21,930 bases of DNA, from contig CBDULQ010000028.1 of the NCBI GenBank assembly GCA_965368115.1, forward strand, positions 1 through 21,930, given 5' to 3'. Below, one piece after another: positions 14,431 through 21,930 of this stretch (position 1 is its first letter; every line of letters starts with the position of its first letter). The notes under the pieces were generated by a model, which worked only from the letters and a program-made list of their open reading frames with translations, made no database searches and was not told the origin of the DNA. The DNA comes from CBDULQ01 sp965368115 (GTDB lineage: Bacteria; Pseudomonadota; Gammaproteobacteria; SZUA-229). A program made the position numbers and the translations under genes.

Positions 14431-16398
14431 ATGTCGGTTGATATGGAACAGTTTCACCAGGTGTTCTTCGAAGAGAGTTTCGAGGGGCTGGAGGTGATGG
14501 AATCCGGGTTGATGGGCCTGGATGCCGGTGCTGATGCCGAAGAAATCAACACCATTTTCCGGGCCGCGCATTCAATCAAGGGCGGTAGCGGTACCTTCGG
14601 TTTCAAGGAAATCGCGGGCTTTACTCATATTATGGAAACCCTGCTCGACGAGATGCGTGACGGACGACGTCAGGTTACCCGAGATGCCGTGGACGTGTTG
14701 CTGCATTCGGTCGATGTATTGCGCATGATGCTGAACTGCGCGCGTGATAAAACCGATCTGGATCAGCAGCAGATCGACGATCAGATGAAAGCCCTGGAGC
14801 AGGTGCTGGGTAGCAGCGCCGAAACCGTCGTGGCCTCTGCAGCGGCTGGAGGTGCGGCCGCTGCAGTGGCAGGCTGGCGCATTCGTTTCGAGCCGGAACA
14901 GGGCATGATGAAAACCGGCAATGATCCGGGGCGTATCATCCGTGAGCTGACCGAACTCGGTAGCCTGGAAGTGACCACTCACCTGGGCGGCATGCCCGGA
15001 TTCGATCAGCTGGATCCGGAGAACTGCTATCTGGCCTGGGATATCGTATTACGGGGCGATATTAAGGAAGACAGTATTAAAGACGTGTTTCTCTGGGTAG
15101 AGGATGAATGCAAACTTAGCCTGGAGCCTATGGCGGCGTCGAACGAGTCGCCGGCGGATTCCATTCCCGTAGCACCGGCCAGCACCGATAAACCCAGGCC
15201 GAAAGCGAACGAATCGAAAGCATCGGCCAATAGTTCGATTCGCGTCGGCATCGACAAGATCGATGACCTGATCAATATGGTGGGTGAACTGGTGATTACC
15301 CAGTCGATGTTGAGCTTGCTCGGTGAAGAGTTCTCGCTGGATAAACTGGAAAAACTACAGGACGGTTTATCCCAACTGGAGCGCCATACCCGGGAGCTGC
15401 AGGAAAGCGTGATGAAAATTCGCATGCTGCCGATCAGTTTTTCGTTTAGCCGCTTCCCACGTCTGGTGCGTGACCTCAGCGCTAACCTGGGCAAGAAAAT
15501 CGATTTGGTGATGAGCGGTGAGAATACCGAGATCGATAAAACGCTGATTGAAAAAATTGGCGACCCGCTGGTGCACCTTGTGCGTAACAGTATCGATCAC
15601 GGAATCGAAATGCCGAAGGATCGTGTAGCCCAGGGTAAACCGGAGCATGGCACGATCAATCTGAATGCATACCACAAGGGCGGCAATATCGTCATCGAAA
15701 TTATCGATGACGGTAAGGGTATAGATACCGACGTGATCTTTAACAAGGCTGTCGAAAAAGGCCTGATCGATGACAATGCCAAACTGAGCAAATCGCAAAT
15801 ACTGGATCTGATCTTCCAGCCGGGCTTTTCCACCGCCAAGGAAATATCGGACATTTCAGGTCGAGGTGTCGGTATGGATGTGGTGCGCAAAAATATCCTG
15901 AGCCTGGGCGGAGCGGTCGATATTCAGTCCGAGACCGGCCTGGGTAGTACTTTTACTATTCGCCTGCCGTTGACGCTGGCGATTCTCGACGGGCAGACAG
16001 TGAGTGTGGGCTCGGAGACTTATATCGTACCTCTGGTGTCTATCGTCGAATCCATTCAGATCCGCTCCGATATGATCAACCGGGTTGCGGGTCGTGGTGA
16101 AACCTTCAAGTTGCGCGATGCTTACCTGCCGATCCTGCGCCTGAGTTCGATATTCAATGTCGCTGATGCGCAGGCTGAAAAGCTTGAAGACGGATTACTG
16201 GTCGTCGTCGAAGCGGATGGAAAACACTGCGGCCTGTTTGTCGATGATCTGCTTGGTCAGCAACAGGTGGTGATCAAGTCTCTGGAACAGAACTATGAAA
16301 GAGTCGATGGTGTGTCCGGTGCAACTATTCTGGGCGATGGCTCGGTGGCGCTGATTCTTGATATACCCGGTCTGTTGCGCATGATCGTCAGACATTAA
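14431..16398 (+). CDS. cheA: Chemotaxis histidine kinase CheA
   Basis: CheA (655 residues) is the receptor-controlled kinase of the chemosensory array. The P1/HPt domain (1-110) has phospho-acceptor His47 in FRAAHSIKGGSGTFGF. An Ala/Gly-rich linker (135-148) leads to a P2-like response-regulator-binding domain (about 149-232). The P3 dimerisation helices (about 268-335) contain INMVGELVITQSML. The P4 ATPase domain has N box Asn386 (HLVRNSIDHGIE), G1 DDGKG (426-430) and G2 GRGVGMD (477-483). The P5 CheW-like domain fills 512-655. All catalytic motifs are intact. The start at 14431 is 15 bases after cheY with a weak GAGAG; Met5 (14443) is an alternative. A 10-base-pair hairpin lies in the linker coding sequence. 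Confidence 0.96.
   Translation: MSVDMEQFHQVFFEESFEGLEVMESGLMGLDAGADAEEINTIFRAAHSIKGGSGTFGFKEIAGFTHIMETLLDEMRDGRRQVTRDAVDVLLHSVDVLRMMLNCARDKTDLDQQQIDDQMKALEQVLGSSAETVVASAAAGGAAAAVAGWRIRFEPEQGMMKTGNDPGRIIRELTELGSLEVTTHLGGMPGFDQLDPENCYLAWDIVLRGDIKEDSIKDVFLWVEDECKLSLEPMAASNESPADSIPVAPASTDKPRPKANESKASANSSIRVGIDKIDDLINMVGELVITQSMLSLLGEEFSLDKLEKLQDGLSQLERHTRELQESVMKIRMLPISFSFSRFPRLVRDLSANLGKKIDLVMSGENTEIDKTLIEKIGDPLVHLVRNSIDHGIEMPKDRVAQGKPEHGTINLNAYHKGGNIVIEIIDDGKGIDTDVIFNKAVEKGLIDDNAKLSKSQILDLIFQPGFSTAKEISDISGRGVGMDVVRKNILSLGGAVDIQSETGLGSTFTIRLPLTLAILDGQTVSVGSETYIVPLVSIVESIQIRSDMINRVAGRGETFKLRDAYLPILRLSSIFNVADAQAEKLEDGLLVVVEADGKHCGLFVDDLLGQQQVVIKSLEQNYERVDGVSGATILGDGSVALILDIPGLLRMIVRH
14837..14866 (+). 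repeat. Strong inverted repeat inside the cheA P1-P2 linker
   Basis: CTGCAGCGGC (14837-14846) and GCCGCTGCAG (14857-14866) are perfect complements around the loop TGGAGGTGCG. In mRNA this gives a 10-base-pair, GC-rich stem that displays GGAGG (14848-14852). It encodes part of the Ala/Gly-rich linker, so low-complexity coding could produce it. The exposed GGA resembles a CsrA/RsmA contact, and GGAGG resembles a ribosome site upstream of the in-frame GTG at 14866. Both ideas are inference. Confidence 0.45.
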
Positions 16399-16412
16399 AT
16401 ACAGGTGCTTCA

Positions 16413-16940
16413 ATGAGTGCGGAACCGATAGCTGAACAGATGGAAGAGGATATACCCGGTCAGGAACGGGATCAGGGAGAAGAATACCTGACCTTTCATC
16501 TGGCTGACGAAGAATACGGTGTGGATATTCTGCGAGTACAGGAGATTCGCGGCTGGGAACCGGTGACACGAATTCCGAATTCTCCCGAATACGTTAAAGG
16601 TGTGCTGAATCTGCGTGGTTCGATCGTGCCAATCATCGATCTACGCACACGGTTCAACCTGCCACAATCCGAATATACACCGATGACGGTGGTCGTGGTG
16701 TTGTCGGTAAAGAGCGAAACCGCCGATCGGGAGCGCATCATGGGCGTGGTAGTGGATGCAATTTCCGATGTGGTCACCGCGAAAATGAGCGAAATTCAGG
16801 CGACACCAAAATTTGATATGTCGATCAACATTGACTACATCAGTGGTCTTGCCACGGCGGCTAGCAAGATGATTATGCTGGTCGACGTGGACAAAATGCT
16901 CAATATCCAGGACATGACGAGTCAGATCGAATCGGAATAG
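16413..16940 (+). CDS. cheW: Chemotaxis coupling protein CheW
   Basis: CheW (175 residues) bridges chemoreceptor tips to CheA. After an acidic N-terminal extension (1-24) the CheW fold runs from EEYLTFHLADEEYGVDILRV (23-42) through RIPNSPEYVKGVLNLRG (53-69) and SIVPIIDLR (70-78), to GVVVDAISDVV and the final LVDVDKML. The conserved Arg in NLRG (Arg68) is present. The ATG at 16413 follows a short AGG-containing site, 14 bases after cheA. Position between cheA and receptor genes matches che2/F7-like operons. Confidence 0.95.
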   Translation: MSAEPIAEQMEEDIPGQERDQGEEYLTFHLADEEYGVDILRVQEIRGWEPVTRIPNSPEYVKGVLNLRGSIVPIIDLRTRFNLPQSEYTPMTVVVVLSVKSETADRERIMGVVVDAISDVVTAKMSEIQATPKFDMSINIDYISGLATAASKMIMLVDVDKMLNIQDMTSQIESE

Positions 16941-16969
16941 TGCGTTCCGTTCCCAATCTGACCGATCTC

Positions 16970-16986
16970 AATTCAATGATTGAATT
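16970..16986. repeat. 17-base palindrome between cheW and the first receptor
   Basis: AATTCAATGATTGAATT is a 7-base perfect inverted repeat with a TGA centre, 30 bases after the cheW stop in a 148-base gap. It has the form of a dimeric-regulator operator, though A/T-rich palindromes arise easily. The rest of the gap (16941-17088) shows no gene, no T-tract terminator and no clear promoter. A GCCGGTAC at about 16998 vaguely recalls a FliA -10 but lacks a properly spaced -35. Confidence 0.35.
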
Positions 16987-17088
16987 AGCTGCAGTAGCCG
17001 GTACTTCTGCGCAACTGAACTAGACTAATTTGTAATTTAACACTGATTTACTCCCCAAAACCACGGTATTGCAACAGGGTAAAAAGTC

Positions 17089-20000
17089 ATGAGAATCAAT
17101 GAGCCAGTCACGAATAATGAAGTTCACATGAAGGATGGTGAAATTCTCGTATCGAGAACTAACCTGAAAGGCATCATCACTGAATGTAATGAGAACTTCG
17201 TTCGAGTCAGTGGATTCGATCGTAAAGAGCTGTTGGGCAAAAACCATAATATGGTGCGTCATCCGGATATGCCGCCGGCCGCTTTCGAAGATCTCTGGAA
17301 TACCGTAAAAGAGGGTGAACCCTGGCGTGGCCTGGTCAAAAATCGTTGTAAAAATGGTGACTTCTACTGGGTTGTTGCGAACGTAACTCCGGTAACCGAA
17401 AACGGACGGATTGTCGAATACATGTCCATGCGCACCAAGCCGACTCGTGCGCAGATAGCCGAAGCCGAAACCCTGTATGCGCAGCTGAATGCAGGCAAGG
17501 CGCCGAGTGTGGGGTTACTTAAACGTTTCAATTTCATCAGCAAGATGAAGGTCTGGCAAAAACTGGCTTTTGCCATGGCTTTACTTGTGGTTGTTGCCCT
17601 GCTGGCAACCGCCAGCCTGTTGAACCTGACCAACGACAAAATCGCTTTCGCGGAAAAAGAATTGCTGGGTGTCGAATATATCGACCGGGTTCAGCCGCTG
17701 TTGCAGTATTTGCCAGAGCATCGTGGTCTGGCTGCCCAGTTGTTGAATGGCAACCAGGATGTACAGGCATTACTGGCCAGTAAGCGGGACCAGGTCGACA
17801 AGAGTATTGCTGATCTTCAAAATCTGGATATTCAGCTGGGTGAACAGTTGAAGACCAGTGAAAAACTGAGACAGATCAAAACCAGCTGGGACAATCTGAA
17901 AAATCAGGTCTCCAGTCTGCGTCCCGCGGAAAGTTTTGCTCGCCACTCACAACTGATCGATGATGTTTCTAGCCTGATTCATCAGGCTGGCAACTACTCG
18001 AATCTGGTACTTGATCCGAATCTCGACAGCTTTTACCTGATGGATTTGCTAGTGTTCAAGATTTCTGAGGTCCGTGAAACGGTTGCGACCATGCGGGGAC
18101 TTGGTGCCGGAGCCATTGCCAGTGGCGGTATCAGCCAGCAAGCGGGTGATCGGCTGTTCGAAATGGCAGTGCTTACCCGGGATGCGGAAAAGAAGCTGGT
18201 GTCTTCACTGGAAGAAGCCTTTGCGGCCAATAACGATCTGCGGAAACGTATTCCCGTCAATGTAGACAGTCTGAAAACTCGCCTGGACAGTTTCAATGCC
18301 CAGGTGGTGGACATCAGCCGTGGAAATCTGCGTGGTTTAAGTTCGACCGATTTCTTCAGTAGGGGCCGCGAGTTGATCGCCGAATACAACAACCTGTATT
18401 CGGCGGTGTCACCAGCGCTGGGTGACTTGCTGCAAGACAGGGTTGACGACCTGGCTTCCGAAGAACTATATCTGCTCGCCGAAGTGCTGGTGGTACTGTT
18501 TATCGCGCTGCTGGTCGGTTGGTTCGTAGTGCGTGATGTGATGAAGACACTATCGAGTATCCGTGAAGAGTTTGGTTTCCTGGCCGAAGGTGATTACCAA
18601 CGGAACATTCACTTCCAGCGAAACGATGAGCTGGGCGAAGTATTGAAAGGTCTAAAATCAGCCCAGATCAAGCTGGGTTGCGACGTGAACGATGCGCGTG
18701 ATTCCGCGAATGCCATGTCCAGAATCAAGGTGGCGCTGGATAATGTCAGCGGTAATGTAATGATGGCTGACACCCGTGGCGAGATCATCTATCTGAATAA
18801 GGCGGTTACAGAAATGATGCGCAATGCTCAGAGTGACATTCGTACCGAACTGCCAAACTTTAATGTTGATACCTTGCTGGGTGCCAATATTGATGTGTTC
18901 CACAAGAATCCGGATCACCAGCGCAGAATGCTGGAGTCGCTAACAACTGTTCATGAAACACAGATCCTGATTGGTGGGCGTACTTTCGCTTTGACTGCAA
19001 ATCCGGTTTTGAATGAACAGGGCGAACGTCTGGGTACGGCGGTGGAATGGATCGACCGTACGCTGGAAGTCGCTATCGAAAAGGAAGTGGAAGGCATCGT
19101 TATAGCGGCCCAGTCCGGTGATCTGAGTCAGAGCATCAATCTGCAGGGCAAGGACGGATTCTTCCGTACCTTGAGTGAAGGGATCAATCAGCTGATTAGC
19201 GTGATTGGTGAAACCTTTGACGATGTCGCTCGAGTGATGACCTCCATGTCGGAAGGTGATTTGACACAGAAAATTACCCGTGAATACGAAGGAACGTATG
19301 GCCAGGTGAAAGACAGTATCAATACAACCATCGATCGTCTGGAAGAAGTGGTTGGTAAGATCAGAGAATCAAGCGAGTTCATTCGTAACTCCAGTGAGGA
19401 GATTTCTGCAGGTAACAACAATCTTTCTCAACGAGCCGAGGAACAGGCATCCACTCTGGAAGAAACAGCATCCAGTATGGAAGAGCTGACCAGTACCGTG
19501 AAGAATAATGCGGATAACGCCCAACAGGCGAACCAGCTGGCTGGTGGTGCACGCGACCTGGCCGAGAAAGGCGGTAAGGTGGTCGAAGAAGCGGTGACTG
19601 CAATGCAGGAGATAACATCGTCCAGCAACAAGATCGCGGACATCATCAGTGTGATTGACGAGATTGCTTTCCAGACCAATCTGCTGGCGCTTAACGCATC
19701 GGTTGAAGCGGCTCGAGCCGGCGAACAGGGCCGTGGCTTCGCAGTAGTCGCTACAGAAGTACGTAACCTCGCACAGCGTAGCGCAACCGCGGCGAAGGAA
19801 ATCAAGGACCTGATTACCGACAGCGTCGATAAGGTCAACAGCGGTAGTAGCCTGGTCAATGAGTCCGGGGAAACACTCAAGGAAATTGTCGACGGCGTCA
19901 AGAAAGTCGGTGACATCATTTCTGAGATCGCTGCGGCGTCACAGGAACAGGCGGCTGGCATCGAACAGGTCAATAAAGCTGTTGTACAGATGGACGAGAT

Positions 20001-20271
20001 TACACAACAGAATGCCGCGCTTGCCGAAGAAGCTTCAGCTTCCAGTGAGGCATCCCTGCATCGCGCAACTGAGATGAATTCCATGGTTGGCTTCTTCAAA
20101 GTTTCGAATTCGTTTGTGAGCGACAGTCCGAACCAGTTCTCGGCACCGGCGCCTTCAGCGCCCAAGCCGAGGCAGGAGGCACCCAGCGCGGGCCGCAGCA
20201 GTCAGGTTTCGTCCAGTGTCAGCGGTGGTCCGCGTGCGGAACTCGATGATGATGAATGGGAAGAATTCTAG
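17089..20271 (+). CDS. Aer-like PAS chemoreceptor with NIT-like periplasmic domain and EWEEF tail
   Basis: A 1060-residue methyl-accepting receptor. The N-terminal PAS (about 18-125) has the Aer hallmark NHNMVRHPDMP (52-62) and KNRCKNGDFYWV (84-95), which suggests FAD and redox/energy sensing. Membrane helices at about 158-180 and 465-482 enclose a helical periplasmic domain of roughly 285 residues. Its start (EHRGLAAQLL, then SKRDQVDKSIADL) resembles nitrate/nitrite-sensing NIT domains. HAMP follows (about 483-535), then a second PAS (about 550-660, DNVSGNVMMADTRGEIIYLN), HAMP-like helices ending in SEGDLTQKI, and the MA domain with tip FQTNLLALNASVEAARAGEQ. The C-terminal EWEEF fits the CheR-tethering pentapeptide. 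The start is supported by the parallel start of the next gene. Ligands are inferred. Confidence 0.92.
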   Translation: MRINEPVTNNEVHMKDGEILVSRTNLKGIITECNENFVRVSGFDRKELLGKNHNMVRHPDMPPAAFEDLWNTVKEGEPWRGLVKNRCKNGDFYWVVANVTPVTENGRIVEYMSMRTKPTRAQIAEAETLYAQLNAGKAPSVGLLKRFNFISKMKVWQKLAFAMALLVVVALLATASLLNLTNDKIAFAEKELLGVEYIDRVQPLLQYLPEHRGLAAQLLNGNQDVQALLASKRDQVDKSIADLQNLDIQLGEQLKTSEKLRQIKTSWDNLKNQVSSLRPAESFARHSQLIDDVSSLIHQAGNYSNLVLDPNLDSFYLMDLLVFKISEVRETVATMRGLGAGAIASGGISQQAGDRLFEMAVLTRDAEKKLVSSLEEAFAANNDLRKRIPVNVDSLKTRLDSFNAQVVDISRGNLRGLSSTDFFSRGRELIAEYNNLYSAVSPALGDLLQDRVDDLASEELYLLAEVLVVLFIALLVGWFVVRDVMKTLSSIREEFGFLAEGDYQRNIHFQRNDELGEVLKGLKSAQIKLGCDVNDARDSANAMSRIKVALDNVSGNVMMADTRGEIIYLNKAVTEMMRNAQSDIRTELPNFNVDTLLGANIDVFHKNPDHQRRMLESLTTVHETQILIGGRTFALTANPVLNEQGERLGTAVEWIDRTLEVAIEKEVEGIVIAAQSGDLSQSINLQGKDGFFRTLSEGINQLISVIGETFDDVARVMTSMSEGDLTQKITREYEGTYGQVKDSINTTIDRLEEVVGKIRESSEFIRNSSEEISAGNNNLSQRAEEQASTLEETASSMEELTSTVKNNADNAQQANQLAGGARDLAEKGGKVVEEAVTAMQEITSSSNKIADIISVIDEIAFQTNLLALNASVEAARAGEQGRGFAVVATEVRNLAQRSATAAKEIKDLITDSVDKVNSGSSLVNESGETLKEIVDGVKKVGDIISEIAAASQEQAAGIEQVNKAVVQMDEITQQNAALAEEASASSEASLHRATEMNSMVGFFKVSNSFVSDSPNQFSAPAPSAPKPRQEAPSAGRSSQVSSSVSGGPRAELDDDEWEEF

Positions 20272-20313
20272 GCCGAATGGTTTTGTTAATCTGATTTCAT
20301 TCAGGATTATGAC

Positions 20314-21930
20314 GTGCGTATCAATGAACCCGTAACATCGATAGAGCATGAATTAGGCGAAGATACGATTATCGTATCCAGGACTAATCTGAAAGGCATA
20401 ATTACCTACACGAACTCGGCATTTGTCGAGATTAGCGGGTTTAGCGAACATGAACTGCTGGGTAACAATCATAACCTGGTCAGGCATCCGGATATGCCGC
20501 CCGAGGCGTTTGAGGATCTATGGACCGATCTGAAGCAGGGCAGGCCCTGGACGGGCATCGTCAAAAACCGGTGTAAAAATGGTGATTTCTACTGGGTTGA
20601 AGCGAATGTTTCTCCCGTGTTTCGCAATGGTCAGATTGTTGAATATCTGTCGGTAAGAGCCAGGCCCAATAAGCAGCAGGTCGCAGCGGCCGAGCAGCTT
20701 TACCAGGAAATCAATGCCGGTAAGGTAAAGCTGGGTAAAGTAGCCTGGTATAAAAAACCATATGTCTGGCTGAGCAGACAGTCTTTAAAGGTTCGGATGC
20801 TACTGTCACAGTCGGTGTTCGTTGCAATCATAATTGCTTCTATTGTGATTGGTGGTAACCCCGAACTTAAGCTTCTTCACGATCTTATGCTGGGCGTACT
20901 GGCCGTGCTGATGGCGTCGTTCATGATCTGGTTTTCCATTGATTTTATGAAGCCCCTGAACCGGGTGATGGAAGTTATGGGTAAAATTCGCGATAACAAT
21001 TATCGCGATCAGGTGGATATCAAACGCGAAGATGAGATTGGCCGCCTGTGTCAGGAATTGAAGATGATGCAGACTAATATGTGGAATCATCTGTCAGAGA
21101 CCAAGGAAAAAGCGGACGAAGGTCAACGCATCAAACAGGCGCTGGATAATGTGTCTGCGAACGTCATGGTGGCGGACGCCAACAACGATATCATCTATGT
21201 GAACAGTTCATTGCTTAAGATGTTCGAAAACGCCGAACAGGACATTCGCAAAGATCTCCCGGAATTCAGCGCCGACAAGTTGCTGGGTTCGAATATCGAT
21301 CGTTATCATAAACAGCCGGAACAGCAGAAATCGATTGTTGGCGGGTTAAAAGATACGCATAAAGCGAACTTGATGATAGGCGGCCGATCCATGGAGTTTA
21401 CCGCCAACCCGGTTATCAATGCCGCCGGTGAACGCCTCGGCACTGTTGTCGAGTGGCAGGACAGGACGAATGAAGTCGCTGTCGAGAAAGAGATTGATAG
21501 CATCGTTGCCGCTGCACAGCAGGGTGATCTCCAGCGGCGCATCGATCTGGAAGGTAAAAGCGGCTTCTTCTATCAGCTCGGTGGGCGTATCAATTTGCTG
21601 ATCCAGGTTATCGAAGAAAGCTTTGACGATATGGCTCGCGTCATGGGCGCCCTGTCCACTGGCGACTTAACTCAGCAAATTAATGAAATAAAAGGATCCG
21701 GCGGGGAATTAAATAACCGAGTTCAAGCCACTCAGGCAGACTTAGTCGATAGTCGACAGCAACATCAGCAATTGATACAACAGCATCAGCAATTAGATCA
21801 ACAACACCAGATTGTCACCCGTGAACGGGATCAGGCCCGGGATCTGGTGAATCAAATGATGGCTTCGCGTTCATGGCGATTAACCCGGCCACTGCGGGGT
21901 GTGGCTCGGTTAGCACGGCGTGTTAAAAAC
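20314..21930 (+). CDS. Second Aer-like receptor, partial, with foreign coiled-coil C-terminal segment
   Basis: The reading frame is open to the window end (539 residues seen). The GTG start, with AGGA about 7 bases upstream, is fixed by the match of VRINEPVT to MRINEPVT of the previous gene. PAS 1 (18-125) has NHNLVRHPDMP and KNRCKNGDFYWV. Membrane helices at about 164-181 and 190-209 are separated by only a few residues, so the large periplasmic domain is absent. HAMP (about 210-262), PAS 2 (about 277-385) and helices to GDLTQQI (450-456) all parallel the upstream receptor. From about residue 457 the expected MA domain is missing. Instead there is a Gln-rich coiled coil and SRSWRLTRPLR (518-528), unlike any chemoreceptor. 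The gene may be a true fusion or an assembly chimera. Confidence 0.85.
   Translation, partial: MRINEPVTSIEHELGEDTIIVSRTNLKGIITYTNSAFVEISGFSEHELLGNNHNLVRHPDMPPEAFEDLWTDLKQGRPWTGIVKNRCKNGDFYWVEANVSPVFRNGQIVEYLSVRARPNKQQVAAAEQLYQEINAGKVKLGKVAWYKKPYVWLSRQSLKVRMLLSQSVFVAIIIASIVIGGNPELKLLHDLMLGVLAVLMASFMIWFSIDFMKPLNRVMEVMGKIRDNNYRDQVDIKREDEIGRLCQELKMMQTNMWNHLSETKEKADEGQRIKQALDNVSANVMVADANNDIIYVNSSLLKMFENAEQDIRKDLPEFSADKLLGSNIDRYHKQPEQQKSIVGGLKDTHKANLMIGGRSMEFTANPVINAAGERLGTVVEWQDRTNEVAVEKEIDSIVAAAQQGDLQRRIDLEGKSGFFYQLGGRINLLIQVIEESFDDMARVMGALSTGDLTQQINEIKGSGGELNNRVQATQADLVDSRQQHQQLIQQHQQLDQQHQIVTRERDQARDLVNQMMASRSWRLTRPLRGVARLARRVKN
21682..21930 (+). other. Coiled-coil segment resembling a polysaccharide glycosyltransferase/methyltransferase
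   Basis: These 83 in-frame codons share nothing with the paralogous receptor. They encode a Gln/His/Asp/Arg-rich coiled coil followed by SRSWRLTRPLR and a basic stretch (GVARLARRVKN). I know the S-x-SWR-x-T-x-PLR pattern from linkers in bacterial O-antigen and capsule glycosyltransferases and methyltransferases; this is memory, not a search. Codon use also shifts: 5 of 8 leucines are TTA and many Gln are CAA, against CTG and CAG upstream. The join lies between about 21660 and 21695. Confidence 0.7.
21757..21810 (+). repeat. Heptad repeat QQHQQL-x (21-base DNA unit, about 2.5 copies)
   Basis: Codons at 21757-21777, 21778-21798 and 21799-21810 encode QQHQQLI, QQHQQLD and QQHQ. The DNA copies differ mainly at third positions, so they have diverged after duplication or are held by protein-level heptad selection. 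Leu is at a fixed heptad position, consistent with coiled-coil packing. The repeat lies entirely within the foreign C-terminal segment. Confidence 0.75.

Noticed and set aside
1..21930. CRISPR array, tRNA, rRNA, insertion sequence or phage genes
   Set aside because: No spaced direct repeats, cloverleaf-like sequences, transposase motifs or phage proteins were seen. The window is almost fully accounted for by motility and signalling genes.

Overview
The window (moderate GC, CTG/CAG-rich codon use) reads as a chromosomal motility locus of a gammaproteobacterium. The case rests on the fleS(flrB)-fleR(flrC)-fliEFGHIJK gene order, which is the layout of polar-flagellum clusters in Pseudomonas, Vibrio and related marine or sulfur-oxidising Gammaproteobacteria. 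I cannot name a genus.

Region 1 (49-9530, + strand) is a tightly packed flagellar operon. It holds the FleS/FleR two-component pair (kinase plus sigma-54 activator), then FliE (rod adaptor), FliF (MS ring), FliG (rotor/switch), FliH-FliI-FliJ (export ATPase complex) and FliK (hook-length control). Several genes overlap or nearly touch (ATGA at fleS/fleR, TAATG at fliF/fliG). Short inverted repeats lie in the leaders of fleS, fliF and fliK, and in fleS and fliK they include the Shine-Dalgarno sequence.

Region 2 (9540-13614, - strand) is a three-gene sensory operon running convergently into fliK. In transcription order it encodes a short membrane receptor-like protein with an MCP hairpin, a stand-alone CheY-like receiver, and a PAS-GAF-PAS hybrid histidine kinase with an atypical ATP lid. 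The usual downstream flagellar genes (fliL-fliR, flhB) are not here. The receptor-like protein carries a CheZ-like D-x3-Q motif and an acidic-hydrophobic C-terminal tail.

Region 3 (13615-14052) is a 438-base divergent intergenic region with a palindrome and a candidate promoter for the chemotaxis genes.

Region 4 (14053-21930, + strand) is a chemosensory operon cheY-cheA-cheW followed by two tandem Aer-like PAS receptors. The order, the absence of cheZ, and the EWEEF tail on the first receptor resemble the P. aeruginosa che2/Aer2 type cluster, so cheR, cheD and cheB would be expected beyond the window. The second receptor is open to the window edge. After residue ~456 it changes abruptly from a chemoreceptor into a Gln-rich coiled coil ending in a SRSWRLTRPLR segment, a signature I associate with polysaccharide glycosyltransferases and methyltransferases. 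This is either a gene fusion or a chimeric join near a contig end, and is the strangest signal in the window.

Together, regions 1 and 4 would assemble a flagellar motor and feed redox or energy signals into a CheA-CheY relay. Region 2 may add a second signalling input or a phosphatase to the same network.
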